Counted from the first letter of the stretch, positions 23,852 to 32,932 are shown. The stretch: DNA of 64,000 bases from Bradyrhizobiaceae bacterium PARB1 (GCA_002256345.1 NKIY01000006.1:1-64000), one strand, 5' to 3'. Numbers and translations: made by a program. The notes: generated by a model not told the origin, from the letters alone.

Positions 23852-25129
23852 ATGTCGGAAAGTGCGACCGCAGGCAAAAGGCTGGAGAAATTCCCGGCCT
23901 TCGACGGTTTTCGCGGGATCGGCGTGATAGTGGTGATCTTTACTCACTGCCCGCAGGTGCTGGAGAGCAGCCTCTACAACACCGTCTGGCACATCAACCA
24001 GCTGTCGCGCGTCGGCTATATCGCGCTTGATATCTTCTTCGTGATTTCGGGCTTCTTCATCACCCGCCTGCTGCTGCGCGAGCGCGCCAAGACCGGACGC
24101 ATCTCGTTCAAGGATTTCTATATGCGCCGGGCACTGCGCATCTTCCCGGTCTATTATCTCACCGTGATCGCCTGCCTGTTCATCTTCAAGTTCAGCACCG
24201 CGGACACGATTAGTCTGCTCAGCTACACGTTCAACTTCTACCACCCACTTCATCCGGTGCCGAACCCGCTTGAGCACACCTGGTCGCTGTCGGTGGAGGA
24301 GCAGTTCTATTTCTTCTGGCCGCTGCTGATCCTGCTGGTGCCCCCACGCTGGCTCAGTCGTGTCACCGGAATCGTGGTGCCGCTCCTCGCGACCGCCAGC
24401 GGTCTCGTGATGGCGGTGATCTTCATTGGCCATGATCCGCGCGAGGCCGGCGACGTCGTATATATGTCGCTGTTCACGCGCATGCTCTCGCTCTCCCTCG
24501 GCGGCTGGCTGGCGCTGCGCGAATTCGAGAACAGGCCGCTGCGTGGCTGGCGCTGCCTCGCGCTATTCTTGGGCGCGCTGGTAGTTCTCACGCTAGACCG
24601 GATGGGCCGCAATTACGGCATCATCACATCTCAGCCGCTTTACTGGACCATCGCGCTGATAGCCTACGCCATGGTCAGCGTCTCCTTTGTCGCGACCATG
24701 GTGTTCGATCGCGGCATCCTGAAGCGCTTGATGACCGCGGTCCTGTCGATCTCGCTACTGCGTGGGTTCGGGCAGTTGTCATATGCCATGTATGTGTTCC
24801 ATCTGCCGGTACTGTTCTATCTCGGCATCAACGATGCCGCGCTCGACGGTGCCAAGGTGCCGATCCTGCAGGTCGTTCTCGCTTTTGGCATCACGATTGG
24901 CTTGTCGATACTGTCCTACTATCTGCTCGAAACGCCGATGGCCAAGTTGAAGGAGACCTACGGCAAGGTCCGGCTTGCGGAGCCGACCGGAGCCAATGCC
25001 GTATCAGTCGGCGGTGTATTCGCTGGTTTCGCCAAGGCCGCGTTCACCTCACCCGAGGAACGCAGCGGCGCCGAGCCACGCCGCGAGCAGACGATTCATC
25101 CCGATATCGGGCGCGATCGGATCAACTGA
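23852..25129 (+). CDS. Acyltransferase 3 (OafA/YrhL-type) membrane protein
   Basis: A 425-residue integral membrane acyltransferase that transfers acetyl or other acyl groups to sugars of O-antigen, exopolysaccharide or similar substrates. The family landmarks are FPAFDGFRGIGVIVVIFTHC with the active-site His (about residue 32), the RRALRIFPVYYLTV block and SLSVEEQFYFFWPLL. About ten hydrophobic segments are visible. The C-terminal 60 residues (from about Gly375) are hydrophilic and end in a charged tail, longer than many relatives. The ATG at 23852 follows a GTG start one codon earlier; either is possible. Its neighbours are unrelated, so the substrate cannot be inferred from context; the surface-glycan locus 15 kb away is one candidate target. 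Confidence 0.88.
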   Translation: MSESATAGKRLEKFPAFDGFRGIGVIVVIFTHCPQVLESSLYNTVWHINQLSRVGYIALDIFFVISGFFITRLLLRERAKTGRISFKDFYMRRALRIFPVYYLTVIACLFIFKFSTADTISLLSYTFNFYHPLHPVPNPLEHTWSLSVEEQFYFFWPLLILLVPPRWLSRVTGIVVPLLATASGLVMAVIFIGHDPREAGDVVYMSLFTRMLSLSLGGWLALREFENRPLRGWRCLALFLGALVVLTLDRMGRNYGIITSQPLYWTIALIAYAMVSVSFVATMVFDRGILKRLMTAVLSISLLRGFGQLSYAMYVFHLPVLFYLGINDAALDGAKVPILQVVLAFGITIGLSILSYYLLETPMAKLKETYGKVRLAEPTGANAVSVGGVFAGFAKAAFTSPEERSGAEPRREQTIHPDIGRDRIN

Positions 25130-25247
25130 CAGGATGAGACCCCCGGTCTGAGCGCGTTCAGCTTCGCTCTTGACTAAGGTGGCGGTCTACGCCCCATTGC
25201 GACTAAAGCGGCGACGATCGCCGCGCGCTTGTCGGGGGAGACTTCGG

Positions 25248-25898
25248 ATGATCACGCTCTATCACTGCGCCCGCGCGCGCTCGTTCCGCCCGTTGTGGAC
25301 GCTGGAAGAGCTGGGATTGCCTTACGAACTGAAGATGCTGCCGTTCCCGCCACGCGTCCACGCCAAGGAATATCTCGGCATCAATCCTCTCGGCACCATT
25401 CCACTGATGCTGGATGGCGAAACGCGGATGACGGAATCGTCAGCGATCGCACAATATCTGGTGACGAAATACGGTCCGACACCGCTGGCCGTAGGTGTCG
25501 ATGAGGTCGACTACGGCCCGTTTCTGAACTGGCTGCATTTCGGCGAGGCGACGCTGACCTTCCCGCAGACACTGGTGCTGCGCTATTCGCAGCTCGAGCC
25601 GGAGGAGCGTCGTAACCCGCAGGTGGTCGAGGACTACTCACGCTGGTTTCTCGGCCGCCTGCGCATCATCGAAACAATCACGGCCGCGGATGAGCACATC
25701 TGCGCCGGCCGGTTTACCGCGGCGGATATCTCCGTCGGCTATGCGTTGTTGCTCGCGCAACGCCTCGGTCTGGCGCCGCAATTTGGGCCTGCCGTTGCAG
25801 CCTATTGGGCCAGGTTGCAGCAACGCGACGGATACAAGCGGGCGGTGGAGTCCGAAAACCGTGCGGGTGACGAGCAGGGTTTGGCGCGGCGTATGTAA
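25248..25898 (+). CDS. Glutathione S-transferase
   Basis: A 216-residue cytosolic glutathione S-transferase. The thioredoxin-like N-terminal domain starts MITLYHCARARSFRPLWTLE, and the cis-proline loop and glutathione site are in GTIPLMLDGETRMTESSAIAQYL. The alpha-helical C-terminal domain follows from about residue 85 and contains the capping-box-like FTAADISVGYALLLAQ. A cysteine or serine at position 7-12 (HCARARS) would activate glutathione, as in beta- or nu-like classes. The start at 25248 is preceded by GGGGGAG; the frame's extension upstream is arginine-rich and not credible. It is 45 nt ahead of the enoyl-CoA hydratase gene, and the two may be co-transcribed. Confidence 0.9.
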   Translation: MITLYHCARARSFRPLWTLEELGLPYELKMLPFPPRVHAKEYLGINPLGTIPLMLDGETRMTESSAIAQYLVTKYGPTPLAVGVDEVDYGPFLNWLHFGEATLTFPQTLVLRYSQLEPEERRNPQVVEDYSRWFLGRLRIIETITAADEHICAGRFTAADISVGYALLLAQRLGLAPQFGPAVAAYWARLQQRDGYKRAVESENRAGDEQGLARRM

Positions 25899-25943
25899 GC
25901 CGCTATATCCGCAATATTGCATCTCAGAGAGCGAGTACATCCG

Positions 25944-26723
25944 ATGGCCAATGACAGCGTGGTTCTGGAGAAGAAGGGCGTCGCATTCTGGATCACCATC
26001 GATCGTCCGGAAAAGCGCAATGCGATGAATGCCGACGTTATCGCCGGCATCGCGGACGGCTATCGGAAAGCGCATGAGGATGCCGAGGTGCGTGCGATCG
26101 TTCTGACGGGGGCGGGCGAGAAGGCATTTTGCGCGGGCGCAGACCTCGCGAATTCAGGCTCGGCCTTTGCGCAGGATTTCTCCAAGCCGAACGGCGATCT
26201 CGCCGATCTGATGCGGCTGTCGCAGAACGCCACCAAGCCGGCGATTGCGCGCGTCAACGGCGTCTGCATGGCCGGTGGCATGGGGCTGCTGTGCATGACC
26301 GATATGGCCGTCGCTGCCGACACCGCGATTTTCGGTCTGCCGGAAGTGAAGGTCGGTGTGTTTCCCATGCAGGTGCTGGCGCTGCTGCAATCCATCGCGC
26401 CGCGCCGTCTCGTCAATGAATGGTGCATCACCGGCGAGCCATTCGATGCACGAACCGCACAGGACGCCGGCTTGCTCAATCACGTCGTGCCGGCCGCCGA
26501 ACTCGATGCTAAGATCGACTGGTTGATTGCGCGCATCACCGACAAGTCGCCGACTGCGATCCGCCGCGGCAAATACGCCATGCGCGCCATCGCTGCCATG
26601 TCGTTCGACGAGAGCATCGCCTATCTGGAGAGCCAGATCGCAATTCTCTCGATGACGGAGGATGCAAAGGAGGGCCTCAAGGCCTTTGCCGAGAAGCGCA
26701 AGCCGGTCTGGCCGGGGAGGTGA
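25944..26723 (+). CDS. Enoyl-CoA hydratase/isomerase family protein
   Basis: A 259-residue crotonase-fold enzyme acting on acyl-CoA thioesters. The first oxyanion-hole segment is KAFCAGADLA (about residue 62) and the second is NGVCMAGGMGLLCMTDMAVAA. A glutamate in FGLPEVKVGVFP sits where the first catalytic acid of hydratases is found, and VNEWCITGEPFDA supplies a candidate for the second. The C-terminal KEGLKAFAEKRKPVWPGR is the usual ending. The start at 25944 was chosen because MANDSVVLEKKGVAFWITIDRPEKRNAMN matches family N-termini; a GAGAGCGAG stretch lies upstream. Fatty-acid, aromatic or branched-chain acid degradation are all possible roles. Confidence 0.88.
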   Translation: MANDSVVLEKKGVAFWITIDRPEKRNAMNADVIAGIADGYRKAHEDAEVRAIVLTGAGEKAFCAGADLANSGSAFAQDFSKPNGDLADLMRLSQNATKPAIARVNGVCMAGGMGLLCMTDMAVAADTAIFGLPEVKVGVFPMQVLALLQSIAPRRLVNEWCITGEPFDARTAQDAGLLNHVVPAAELDAKIDWLIARITDKSPTAIRRGKYAMRAIAAMSFDESIAYLESQIAILSMTEDAKEGLKAFAEKRKPVWPGR

Positions 26724-26759
26724 GGGGACGTGCGCGGCGCATTGGCTATCGCGCCGCAG

Positions 26760-26870
26760 TTACCGAAATCCCATGCCGGTCGAAAGCTGAACGGCGATCA
26801 GGAAAACGCTGCCGGCGATCGGCAAACTGATCAGGCGTAGCACCTGGTTAAACGAGACCATTTGAGCCAT
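26760..26870 (-). CDS. Candidate small membrane protein, 36 aa
   Basis: A 36-codon ORF (ATG at 26868-26870, TAA at 26760-26762). It begins MAQMVSFNQVLRLISL and continues with a hydrophobic helix LPIAGSVFLIAVQLSTGMGF ending in Arg. It lies 106 nt downstream of the metallophosphoesterase gene on the same strand and fills a gap of about 250 bp that holds nothing else. The ribosome site is weak (a GGGG about 12 nt upstream). Coding status is supported only by the membrane-helix pattern. Confidence 0.3.
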   Translation of the reverse strand: MAQMVSFNQVLRLISLPIAGSVFLIAVQLSTGMGFR

Positions 26871-26976
26871 CCATAACGTTAGCCCCGAGAGCCACTATGG
26901 ATGTTTATGCTTAATGGCAGGTAAATGCGTCCGCATTTACTGGTTGTGCGCGAATATTCGGGGCGTTCTGTCAGCG

Positions 26977-27948
26977 CTACGAGTGCGCGCATTTCAGGCG
27001 ATGCAGTGTCACCTCTGGCGGGCAGTTGAGGCGGACCGGCAACAGACTGGTGCCGACGCCGACCGATGTGTAGCCGGCAAGATTCTCGTAGCGCCACGCG
27101 CCATTGCCCATGTAACGCGGCAGTACGGCTTCGAGCTTGATCGCGTATCCGCCGGGTAGGCAGAGCTGTCCACCGTGGGTATGGCCGCTTAGCATCAAGT
27201 CGAAGTCGTGCTCGGCCGCTTCCTTATAGGTTTCGGGCGTATGCGATAGCAGAATCGAGAACGCATCCTTTGGAATCTGCGCCGCAACTTTCGGAATGTC
27301 GTCGGCGAGATAGAAATGCGGATCGTCCACCCCGGCGAGGTAGATGCTGGCGTCGCCGCGGGTGATCGTCTCGACCTCGTTGAACAGCATGCGGATGCTC
27401 ATGGCTTCCAGCGCCGGAGTCATGCGGATACTGTCGTGATTGCCGAGAATGCCGAACACGGAAGCGTGGAGTTGCGCACGCAATTCGCCGACGCCATCGA
27501 TGGCGGATTGAAAGGGGCCGTAGGTTTTTCCGCGATAGTCGCCGGTGAGCACGCAAATGTCGTAGCAGAGATCGCCCACGAAGGAGATCAGATGCTTGAG
27601 CGCCTGTTCGCTCAGATCGACATGCAGGTCACTGATATGCAGGATCGTGAAGCCGTCGAAAGCGGCAGGAAGCCGGGGAGAGCTCACTACATTCTCGCGC
27701 ACGAGCACATGATCGGCCTCGCGGCGCGCGCGCCGATAGAGGCCGGCCAGCTTGAGCCCGGTGCGGACGATTGGCGGTGCCGTCAGCCAGTTTTCTAGAT
27801 TGAAGAACAAGCGCCCCTGGCCGAACAACTGGTGATCGTGATGGGTCTCGATCTCCAGCCGCTTCGCGACATGCGCCGCACCGATGCGATCCTTCAGCGG
27901 GCGCAATGCGCTGTCGTCGGGCGGGATATGCGGTGGCCGGGCCAACAC
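26977..27948 (-). CDS. Metallophosphoesterase (YkuE/YaeI-like)
   Basis: A 323-residue binuclear metallophosphoesterase. The five metal motifs appear in order: ISDLHVDLS (D-x-H), VLTGDYRGK (G-D), GILGNHDSI (G-N-H-D), LLSHTPE (H) and LSGHTHGGQL (G-H-x-H). Relatives YaeI and YkuE hydrolyse phosphodiesters, and LpxG-type members act on UDP-diacylglucosamine, so an envelope lipid substrate is possible. The N-terminal 90 residues are hydrophilic with an amphipathic stretch NWLTAPPIVRTGLKLAGLYRRARRE but no clear signal peptide. The open frame runs back into the upstream gene; a GTG at 27948, 8 nt after the GlcG-like stop, is the likely start. Confidence 0.85.
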   Translation of the reverse strand: MLARPPHIPPDDSALRPLKDRIGAAHVAKRLEIETHHDHQLFGQGRLFFNLENWLTAPPIVRTGLKLAGLYRRARREADHVLVRENVVSSPRLPAAFDGFTILHISDLHVDLSEQALKHLISFVGDLCYDICVLTGDYRGKTYGPFQSAIDGVGELRAQLHASVFGILGNHDSIRMTPALEAMSIRMLFNEVETITRGDASIYLAGVDDPHFYLADDIPKVAAQIPKDAFSILLSHTPETYKEAAEHDFDLMLSGHTHGGQLCLPGGYAIKLEAVLPRYMGNGAWRYENLAGYTSVGVGTSLLPVRLNCPPEVTLHRLKCAHS

Positions 27949-27958
27949 GCTGACTGTC

Positions 27959-28390
27959 CTAGCCTGTCGAGGCCTTGAGGCCGGCGGCTTCGATGCCGGC
28001 GACGCAGCAGATCTCGTCATTATCCGAGGTGTCGCCGGAAATGCCGATGGCGCCGAGCAGGCCGCCAGACTGATCCTGGATCAGCACGCCGCCGGGCACG
28101 GGAATCAGTGCGCCGCGGGCCAAGGTGTTCACTGCATCGATGAAGAAGGGCTGCTCTTCTGCACGCTTGAACAGCGCACGCGAACCGAGGCCCATGGCCA
28201 GCGCGCCATAGGCTTTGCCATGCGCCACTTCGCCACGCATCAGGCTTGTGCCATCCTGCGCGATCGACGCCTTCACGCAGCCGCGCGCATCGAGCACCGT
28301 GATGGCCATCGGCTTCAGCTTCATCTCGATGACTTTGGCAAGAGCAGCATCGAGAATCTTGCGAGCGGTGTCGAGCGAGAGGTCGGGCAT
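27959..28390 (-). CDS. GlcG/HbpS family heme-binding-like protein
   Basis: A 143-residue protein of the GlcG/HbpS family (formerly DUF336). The fold landmarks are SLDTARKILDAALAKVIEM, the strand pair MAITVLDARGCVKASIAQDG, the MRGEVAHGKAYGALAMGLGSRAL helix and the closing GAIGISGDTSDNDEICCVAGIEAAGL. In E. coli glcG lies in the glycolate oxidase operon. Here the gene sits 10 nt downstream of a large FAD/FeS 2-hydroxyacid dehydrogenase, a parallel arrangement. Function of GlcG is not settled; heme or cofactor binding has been shown for some relatives. The start at 28390 is the natural one. Confidence 0.85.
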   Translation of the reverse strand: MPDLSLDTARKILDAALAKVIEMKLKPMAITVLDARGCVKASIAQDGTSLMRGEVAHGKAYGALAMGLGSRALFKRAEEQPFFIDAVNTLARGALIPVPGGVLIQDQSGGLLGAIGISGDTSDNDEICCVAGIEAAGLKASTG

Positions 28391-28400
28391 GTTCGGTCCT

Positions 28401-31376
28401 TCAATTGAGAGCGGCAGATTGCAGCGGAGTGGGCTCGCTGTCGAGGCTCATGGCCATCACACGCGCGACATGAAGCGCTTCGCGTGGCGTGCCATCGGCG
28501 ATCTGATGGCGGCATGATGTTCCGTCGGCGACGATGAGTGTCGAAACATCGGCCTTGCGCACGGCGGGCAGCAGCGATGCTTCGGCCATCTGGATCGAGG
28601 CCTGGTAGGTATCTACGCCGTAACCGAAGGCGCCGGCCATGCCGCAGCAACTCGACTCAATGGTTTCGACTGCTAGGTTGGGGATGAGACGCAGCACCTT
28701 TTCGACGGGCTTGAGTGCGCCGAAAGACTTCTGGTGACAGTGGCCGTGGATCATCGCTTTCGGCGCGATCGGTTTCAGCGGCAATTGCAGGCGGCCGGCC
28801 TCGGCCTCGCGGACGAGGAATTCCTCGAACAGCAGTGCATGGGTACTGACCGTCTTTGCAGTGTCGTCATTTCGCAATGACAGGAGTTCGTCGCGCAGTG
28901 TGAGCAGGCAGCTCGGCTCCAGCCCGACGATAGGTACGCCGCGCGCGGCAAACGGCGCATAGGTGGCAACCAGACGATCGAGCTCAGCGCGGGCCTGATC
29001 GACAAGGCCGGCGGAGAGGAAGGTGCGCCCGCAGCAGAGTGCACGCGAACTACCATCGACCGGTTTCGGCAGATGCACGCGATAGCCGCCGGCGACCAGT
29101 ACACGCAGTGCATCGTCAAGGTTTTCGCGTTCATAGGCGCGATTGAACGTGTCGGCGAACAGCACGACCTCGCGGCCATCGGTGGGACCGACGGCATCGG
29201 TGTCATGATCGAAGACGTCGCTGCGCCATGCGGGCAGGCTGCGCTTGGCGCTGATGCCGGTGAGCCGTTCTACGAGATTGCGCAGCACCGGATGATCGTT
29301 GCGCAGATTCATCAGCGGCGCGAGTTTGGCGGCCAAGGGCGCATAGCGCGGCAGATAACCGACGAGACGATCGCGGAGCGACAGGCCGTGCTTCGCAGCG
29401 CGTGCGGCTAGCACCTCGATCTTCATCTTCGCCATATCGACGCCGGTCGGGCATTCGTGGCGACACGCTTTGCAGGAGACGCAGAGCTTCATCGTCTCCG
29501 CCATCTCCTCGGAGGTCAGTGCATCCGGGCCGAGCTGACCTGAGATCGCGAGACGGAGCGTGTTGGCGCGGCCGCGCGTCACGTCTTTCTCGTTGCGTGT
29601 GGCGCGATAGGAAGGGCACATCACGCCGCCCTCCAGCTTCCGACACGTGCCATTGTTGTTGCACATCTCGATGGCGCCCTGAAAGCCGCCGCCGGCGCCT
29701 GGATAAGCGGACCAGTCGAGTTCTGTCTTCAATTCGCCGACGCGATAGTCTGGCGCGTAGCGGAACAGCGAGCGGTCATCCATTTTGGGCGGATTGACGA
29801 TCTTGCCGGGGTTGAGAATGCCGTTCGGATCGAAGCGATCCTTCACTTCGGCGAAATCGGCAATGATGCGCTCGCCGAACATCTCCGCGTGGAACTCGGA
29901 ACGGACGAGTCCATCGCCATGTTCGCCGGAATGCGACCCCTTGTATTCGCGCACCATGTCGAACGCTTCTTCGGCGATGGCACGCATCGCCTTGACGTCC
30001 TTGTCGAGCTTCAGGTTCAACACAGGCCGCACATGCAGGCAGCCTTCGGAGGCATGGGCATACATGGTGCCGGAGGTGCCATGTCTGGCGAAAATGCCGA
30101 GCAGGCGTTCCGTATAGTCGGCGAGATGCGGCAGCGGCACTGCGCAGTCCTCGATAAAGGAGACGGGCTTGCCGTCCTGCTTCATCGACATCATCACGTT
30201 GAGACCTGCGGCGCGGAACTCGGCGATGCCGGATTGCAGCGCAGGCTCGGTGACCTCGGCTACACCGCCCCATTTGCGCTGCGGATTGTCCCAGCCGAAG
30301 CCGAGATCGCCCATCAGTTCGCCGAGCTCTTTCAGCTTGGCGGCGTTGGCCGCTTGATCCGCTTCAGCGAATTCAACGATCAGCAGCGCATCGGGATCGC
30401 CGCGCACGGCGCTCTTGATGATCGGCTGGAACATGGTGATGTCGCGGCCAAGCGCGATCATGGTGCGATCGACCAGCTCAACCGCGATCGGCTTCAGCTT
30501 CACCAGATGCTGGGTGGCATCCATCGCCTCGTAGAAGCTGCCGAAGTGGCAGACGCCGAGCGCCTTGTTGCCGATCAGCGGCCATAGCTTGAGCTCGACC
30601 CGTGTCGTGAAGGCGAGGGTGCCTTCGGAGCCGACCAGCAGATGCGCGAGATTGTTCGGGGTGTTGCGCGGCACCAGCGCATCGAGATTGTAGCCGCCGA
30701 CGCGGCGCTGCACCTGCGGGAAGCGCGTCGCGATTTCCTGCGCCTCACGCTCGCCAAGCGCTAGCATCTCGCGAAACAGAGCCGGCGCATCGTCGTTCGG
30801 ATCGATCTCGCCGAAATGAAGCTGCGTGCCATCGACCAGCGCCGCATCCATGGCAATGGTGTTGTCGCGCATGGTGCCATAGCGCAGCGAACGGCCGCCG
30901 CAGCTGTTGTTGCCGGCCATGCCGCCGATGGTGGCGCGCGAGGCCGTCGAGACGTCGACCGGAAACCACAGGCCGTGCTTCTTCAGTTGCCGATTGAGAT
31001 CGTCGAGCACGATGCCGGGCTCGACGATGCAGGTGCGGTTTTCGACATCGACCGAGATGAGCTTGTTCAGATGCTTCGACAGGTCGATGACGATGCCTTC
31101 GTTTACCGTCTGCCCACATTGCGAGGTGCCGCCGCCGCGCGGCGTAACTATGCGTCCATCGTCACGGCAGATCGCCATGGCGCGTAGCGCTTCGTCGATA
31201 GTGCGGGGAACGACAACGCCGAACGGCATGATCTGATAGAACGAGGCGTCGGTGGCGTAACGGCCGCGATTGAAGACGTCGAAGAACACGTCGTCGGTCG
31301 TTGCTGCAGCAAGTTTGGCGGCCAAAGCGCTGTCGGCCGCCGAACTCCGAGTCGTCACGGCCTGCTTTGTCGCCAT
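28401..31376 (-). CDS. FAD-linked oxidase/Fe-S protein (YdiJ-like D-2-hydroxyacid dehydrogenase)
   Basis: A 991-residue fusion of a VAO-type FAD-binding oxidase with a GlpC-like iron-sulfur module. The PCMH FAD domain begins near residue 55 (GVVVPRTIDEALRAMAICRD, TPRGGGTSQCGQTVNEGIVIDLS, TIGGMAGNNSCGGRSLRYG). The oxidase C-terminal cap follows, with SGEHGDGLVRS and FDPNGILNPGKIV. A ferredoxin-like cluster motif is present as CVSCKACRHECPTGV near residue 650, and cysteine-rich CCG-type repeats (SRALCCGRTF, IESSCCGMAGAFGYG) follow toward the C-terminus. Relatives oxidise D-2-hydroxyglutarate or D-lactate and pass electrons to the respiratory chain. It is first in a three-gene minus-strand operon with the GlcG-like and phosphoesterase genes. 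Confidence 0.9.
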   Translation of the reverse strand: MATKQAVTTRSSAADSALAAKLAAATTDDVFFDVFNRGRYATDASFYQIMPFGVVVPRTIDEALRAMAICRDDGRIVTPRGGGTSQCGQTVNEGIVIDLSKHLNKLISVDVENRTCIVEPGIVLDDLNRQLKKHGLWFPVDVSTASRATIGGMAGNNSCGGRSLRYGTMRDNTIAMDAALVDGTQLHFGEIDPNDDAPALFREMLALGEREAQEIATRFPQVQRRVGGYNLDALVPRNTPNNLAHLLVGSEGTLAFTTRVELKLWPLIGNKALGVCHFGSFYEAMDATQHLVKLKPIAVELVDRTMIALGRDITMFQPIIKSAVRGDPDALLIVEFAEADQAANAAKLKELGELMGDLGFGWDNPQRKWGGVAEVTEPALQSGIAEFRAAGLNVMMSMKQDGKPVSFIEDCAVPLPHLADYTERLLGIFARHGTSGTMYAHASEGCLHVRPVLNLKLDKDVKAMRAIAEEAFDMVREYKGSHSGEHGDGLVRSEFHAEMFGERIIADFAEVKDRFDPNGILNPGKIVNPPKMDDRSLFRYAPDYRVGELKTELDWSAYPGAGGGFQGAIEMCNNNGTCRKLEGGVMCPSYRATRNEKDVTRGRANTLRLAISGQLGPDALTSEEMAETMKLCVSCKACRHECPTGVDMAKMKIEVLAARAAKHGLSLRDRLVGYLPRYAPLAAKLAPLMNLRNDHPVLRNLVERLTGISAKRSLPAWRSDVFDHDTDAVGPTDGREVVLFADTFNRAYERENLDDALRVLVAGGYRVHLPKPVDGSSRALCCGRTFLSAGLVDQARAELDRLVATYAPFAARGVPIVGLEPSCLLTLRDELLSLRNDDTAKTVSTHALLFEEFLVREAEAGRLQLPLKPIAPKAMIHGHCHQKSFGALKPVEKVLRLIPNLAVETIESSCCGMAGAFGYGVDTYQASIQMAEASLLPAVRKADVSTLIVADGTSCRHQIADGTPREALHVARVMAMSLDSEPTPLQSAALN

Positions 31377-31543
31377 TGTCCGAGTCTCATGTTACGAAAG
31401 TTTGTCTTTGCATTGAGGTTCGGCCTTGGCAAGGGAGGGACGATCCGGCAAGTCGGAGCGGCGCATTTTCATCACCGCGATGTTTGGCGCGTTGCGGAAT
31501 CGGAAGCTTGAACCAATCGTCGAAACAGACTCGAACAAAAGTC

Positions 31544-31560
31544 TGGCATAATGTATACCA
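31544..31560. promoter_or_regulatory. GntR-like palindrome upstream of the aminotransferase gene
   Basis: TGGCATAATGTATACCA, in which the outer TGG-x-ATA and TAT-x-CCA arms are complementary around a short centre. It lies in the 256-bp divergent gap between the FAD oxidase and aminotransferase genes, 73 bp before the latter. The TGG-x-TAT/ATA-x-CCA layout resembles GntR-family operators, and the ATAATG inside may overlap a -10 element. No linked regulator gene is present. Confidence 0.35.
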
Positions 31561-31632
31561 ATCCCCGGGACATAGTCCTTCACAGGTGAATTCACGGGCA
31601 TTGCATCAGGAAAATCTCGGGGAGAACGTCAC

Positions 31633-32832
31633 ATGACCGTACATACCGGAAGGCATTTTCTGCAGATCCCAGGCCCCACCAATGTGCCCGATCGGGTGCT
31701 GCGGGCCATGGACATGCCGACGCTGGACCATCGCGGTCCGGAATTCGCGGAGCTTGGCCTGCACGTGCTTGCTGCGATGCAGCGGGTATTTCGCACCAAG
31801 CAGCCGGTGATGATCTACCCTTCCTCTGGGACGGGCGCCTGGGAGGCGGCGATCGTGAACACGCTGTCGCCGGGCGACAAGGTGCTGATGGCCGAGACGG
31901 GCCAGTTCGCCACGCTGTGGCGGAATCTGGCCGAGAAATTCAAGCTGGATATCGATTTCGTGCCGGGTGACTGGCGCCACGGCGCTGACCTTGCCGAAAT
32001 CGAGAAGCGTCTTGCCGTCGATAAGGCGCATGCCATCAAGGCGGTCATGATCGTTCACAACGAGACGTCGACCGGCTGCGTCACCTATCCGCTTGATGTG
32101 CGCAAGATTCTCGACCGCGTCAGCCATCCGGCACTGCTGATGGTGGATACGGTCTCCGGCCTCGGTTCGCTGGAATATGAGCACGATGCCTGGGGCATCG
32201 ACGTCTCGGTGGCCGGCTCGCAAAAGGGCCTGATGCTGCCGCCTGGCCTCGGCTTCAACGCTGTTTCCGAAAAGGCGTTGGCGGCATCGAAGGCCAACCA
32301 ATCGTTCCGCTCGTATTGGGATTGGCAGGAAATCATTGCGGCCAACAAGCTCGGCTCCTGGCCTTACACGCCCGCCACCAATCTGCTGTATGCGCTGAAG
32401 GAGGCCGTAGCGATGCTGGAAGAGGAGGGGCTCGACAATGTGTTCGCCCGCCACAAGCGCCACGGTGCCGCTGCACGCGCGGCCGTAAAGGCCTGGGGCC
32501 TCGAGACCGTTCCCGTCCGCCAGCAGGACCATTCGCCCGCACTCACAGCCGTTCTGATGCCGGAAGGCCATGACGCCGATGCGTTCCGCAAGGTGGTGCT
32601 CGAGAATTTCGACATGTCGCTCGGCACCGGCCTCAACAAATGGAAGGGCAAGATCTTCCGCATCGGCCATATCGGCCATTTCAACGACCTGATGCTGATG
32701 GGCACGCTGGCCGGCGTCGAGATGGGCCTCGAACTCGCCAAGGTTCCGCATCGCGCCGGAGGCGTCATGGCGGCCATGGATGTGCTCACCGGCAAGGGCG
32801 TGGTGCCGATGACAAAGGCCGCGAGCGCCTGA
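31633..32832 (+). CDS. Serine-glyoxylate/alanine-glyoxylate aminotransferase
   Basis: A 399-residue PLP-dependent class V aminotransferase. The start TGRHFLQIPGPTNVPDRVLR and the block MDMPTLDHRGPEF are typical of serine-glyoxylate aminotransferase (SgaA). The PLP lysine is Lys198 in AGSQKGLMLPPG, with Asp172 in LLMVDTVSGLGS binding the pyridine nitrogen. The reaction makes hydroxypyruvate and glycine from serine and glyoxylate; glyoxylate detoxification with alanine is the alternative. The ATG has GGGGAGAA 6-9 nt upstream. It is divergent from the 2-hydroxyacid dehydrogenase and followed by a strong terminator, so it forms a single-gene unit. The C-terminal 25 residues extend slightly past most relatives. 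Confidence 0.92.
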   Translation: MTVHTGRHFLQIPGPTNVPDRVLRAMDMPTLDHRGPEFAELGLHVLAAMQRVFRTKQPVMIYPSSGTGAWEAAIVNTLSPGDKVLMAETGQFATLWRNLAEKFKLDIDFVPGDWRHGADLAEIEKRLAVDKAHAIKAVMIVHNETSTGCVTYPLDVRKILDRVSHPALLMVDTVSGLGSLEYEHDAWGIDVSVAGSQKGLMLPPGLGFNAVSEKALAASKANQSFRSYWDWQEIIAANKLGSWPYTPATNLLYALKEAVAMLEEEGLDNVFARHKRHGAAARAAVKAWGLETVPVRQQDHSPALTAVLMPEGHDADAFRKVVLENFDMSLGTGLNKWKGKIFRIGHIGHFNDLMLMGTLAGVEMGLELAKVPHRAGGVMAAMDVLTGKGVVPMTKAASA

Positions 32833-32873
32833 TGCGCATGCCGCCCACGCGGCGGTGGCCTAACAATTCCGCA

Positions 32874-32905
32874 GGGGCTGGCGCATAATCGCGCCAGCCC
32901 CTTTT
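32874..32905 (+). terminator. Rho-independent terminator
   Basis: A perfect 11-bp stem (GGGGCTGGCGC with GCGCCAGCCCC) around the 6-nt loop ATAATC, followed by TTTT. It lies 42 nt after the aminotransferase stop and 28 nt before the next gene, so it should insulate the two. Confidence 0.9.
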
Positions 32906-32932
32906 CATTCCGGCTGCCAAGAGAGATCGCTC

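Noticed and set aside
26735-26756. GC-rich inverted repeat after the enoyl-CoA hydratase gene (GCGGCGC ... GCGCCGC)
   Set aside because: Short stem, long loop and no T-tract, so it was not called a terminator.
28889-31236. Several plus- and minus-strand frames inside the FAD oxidase gene
   Set aside because: All lie in alternative frames of the 991-residue protein and show no recognisable family.
31606-32751. 381-codon minus-strand frame
   Set aside because: It is antisense to the aminotransferase gene and His/Arg/Gly-rich; no domain pattern.
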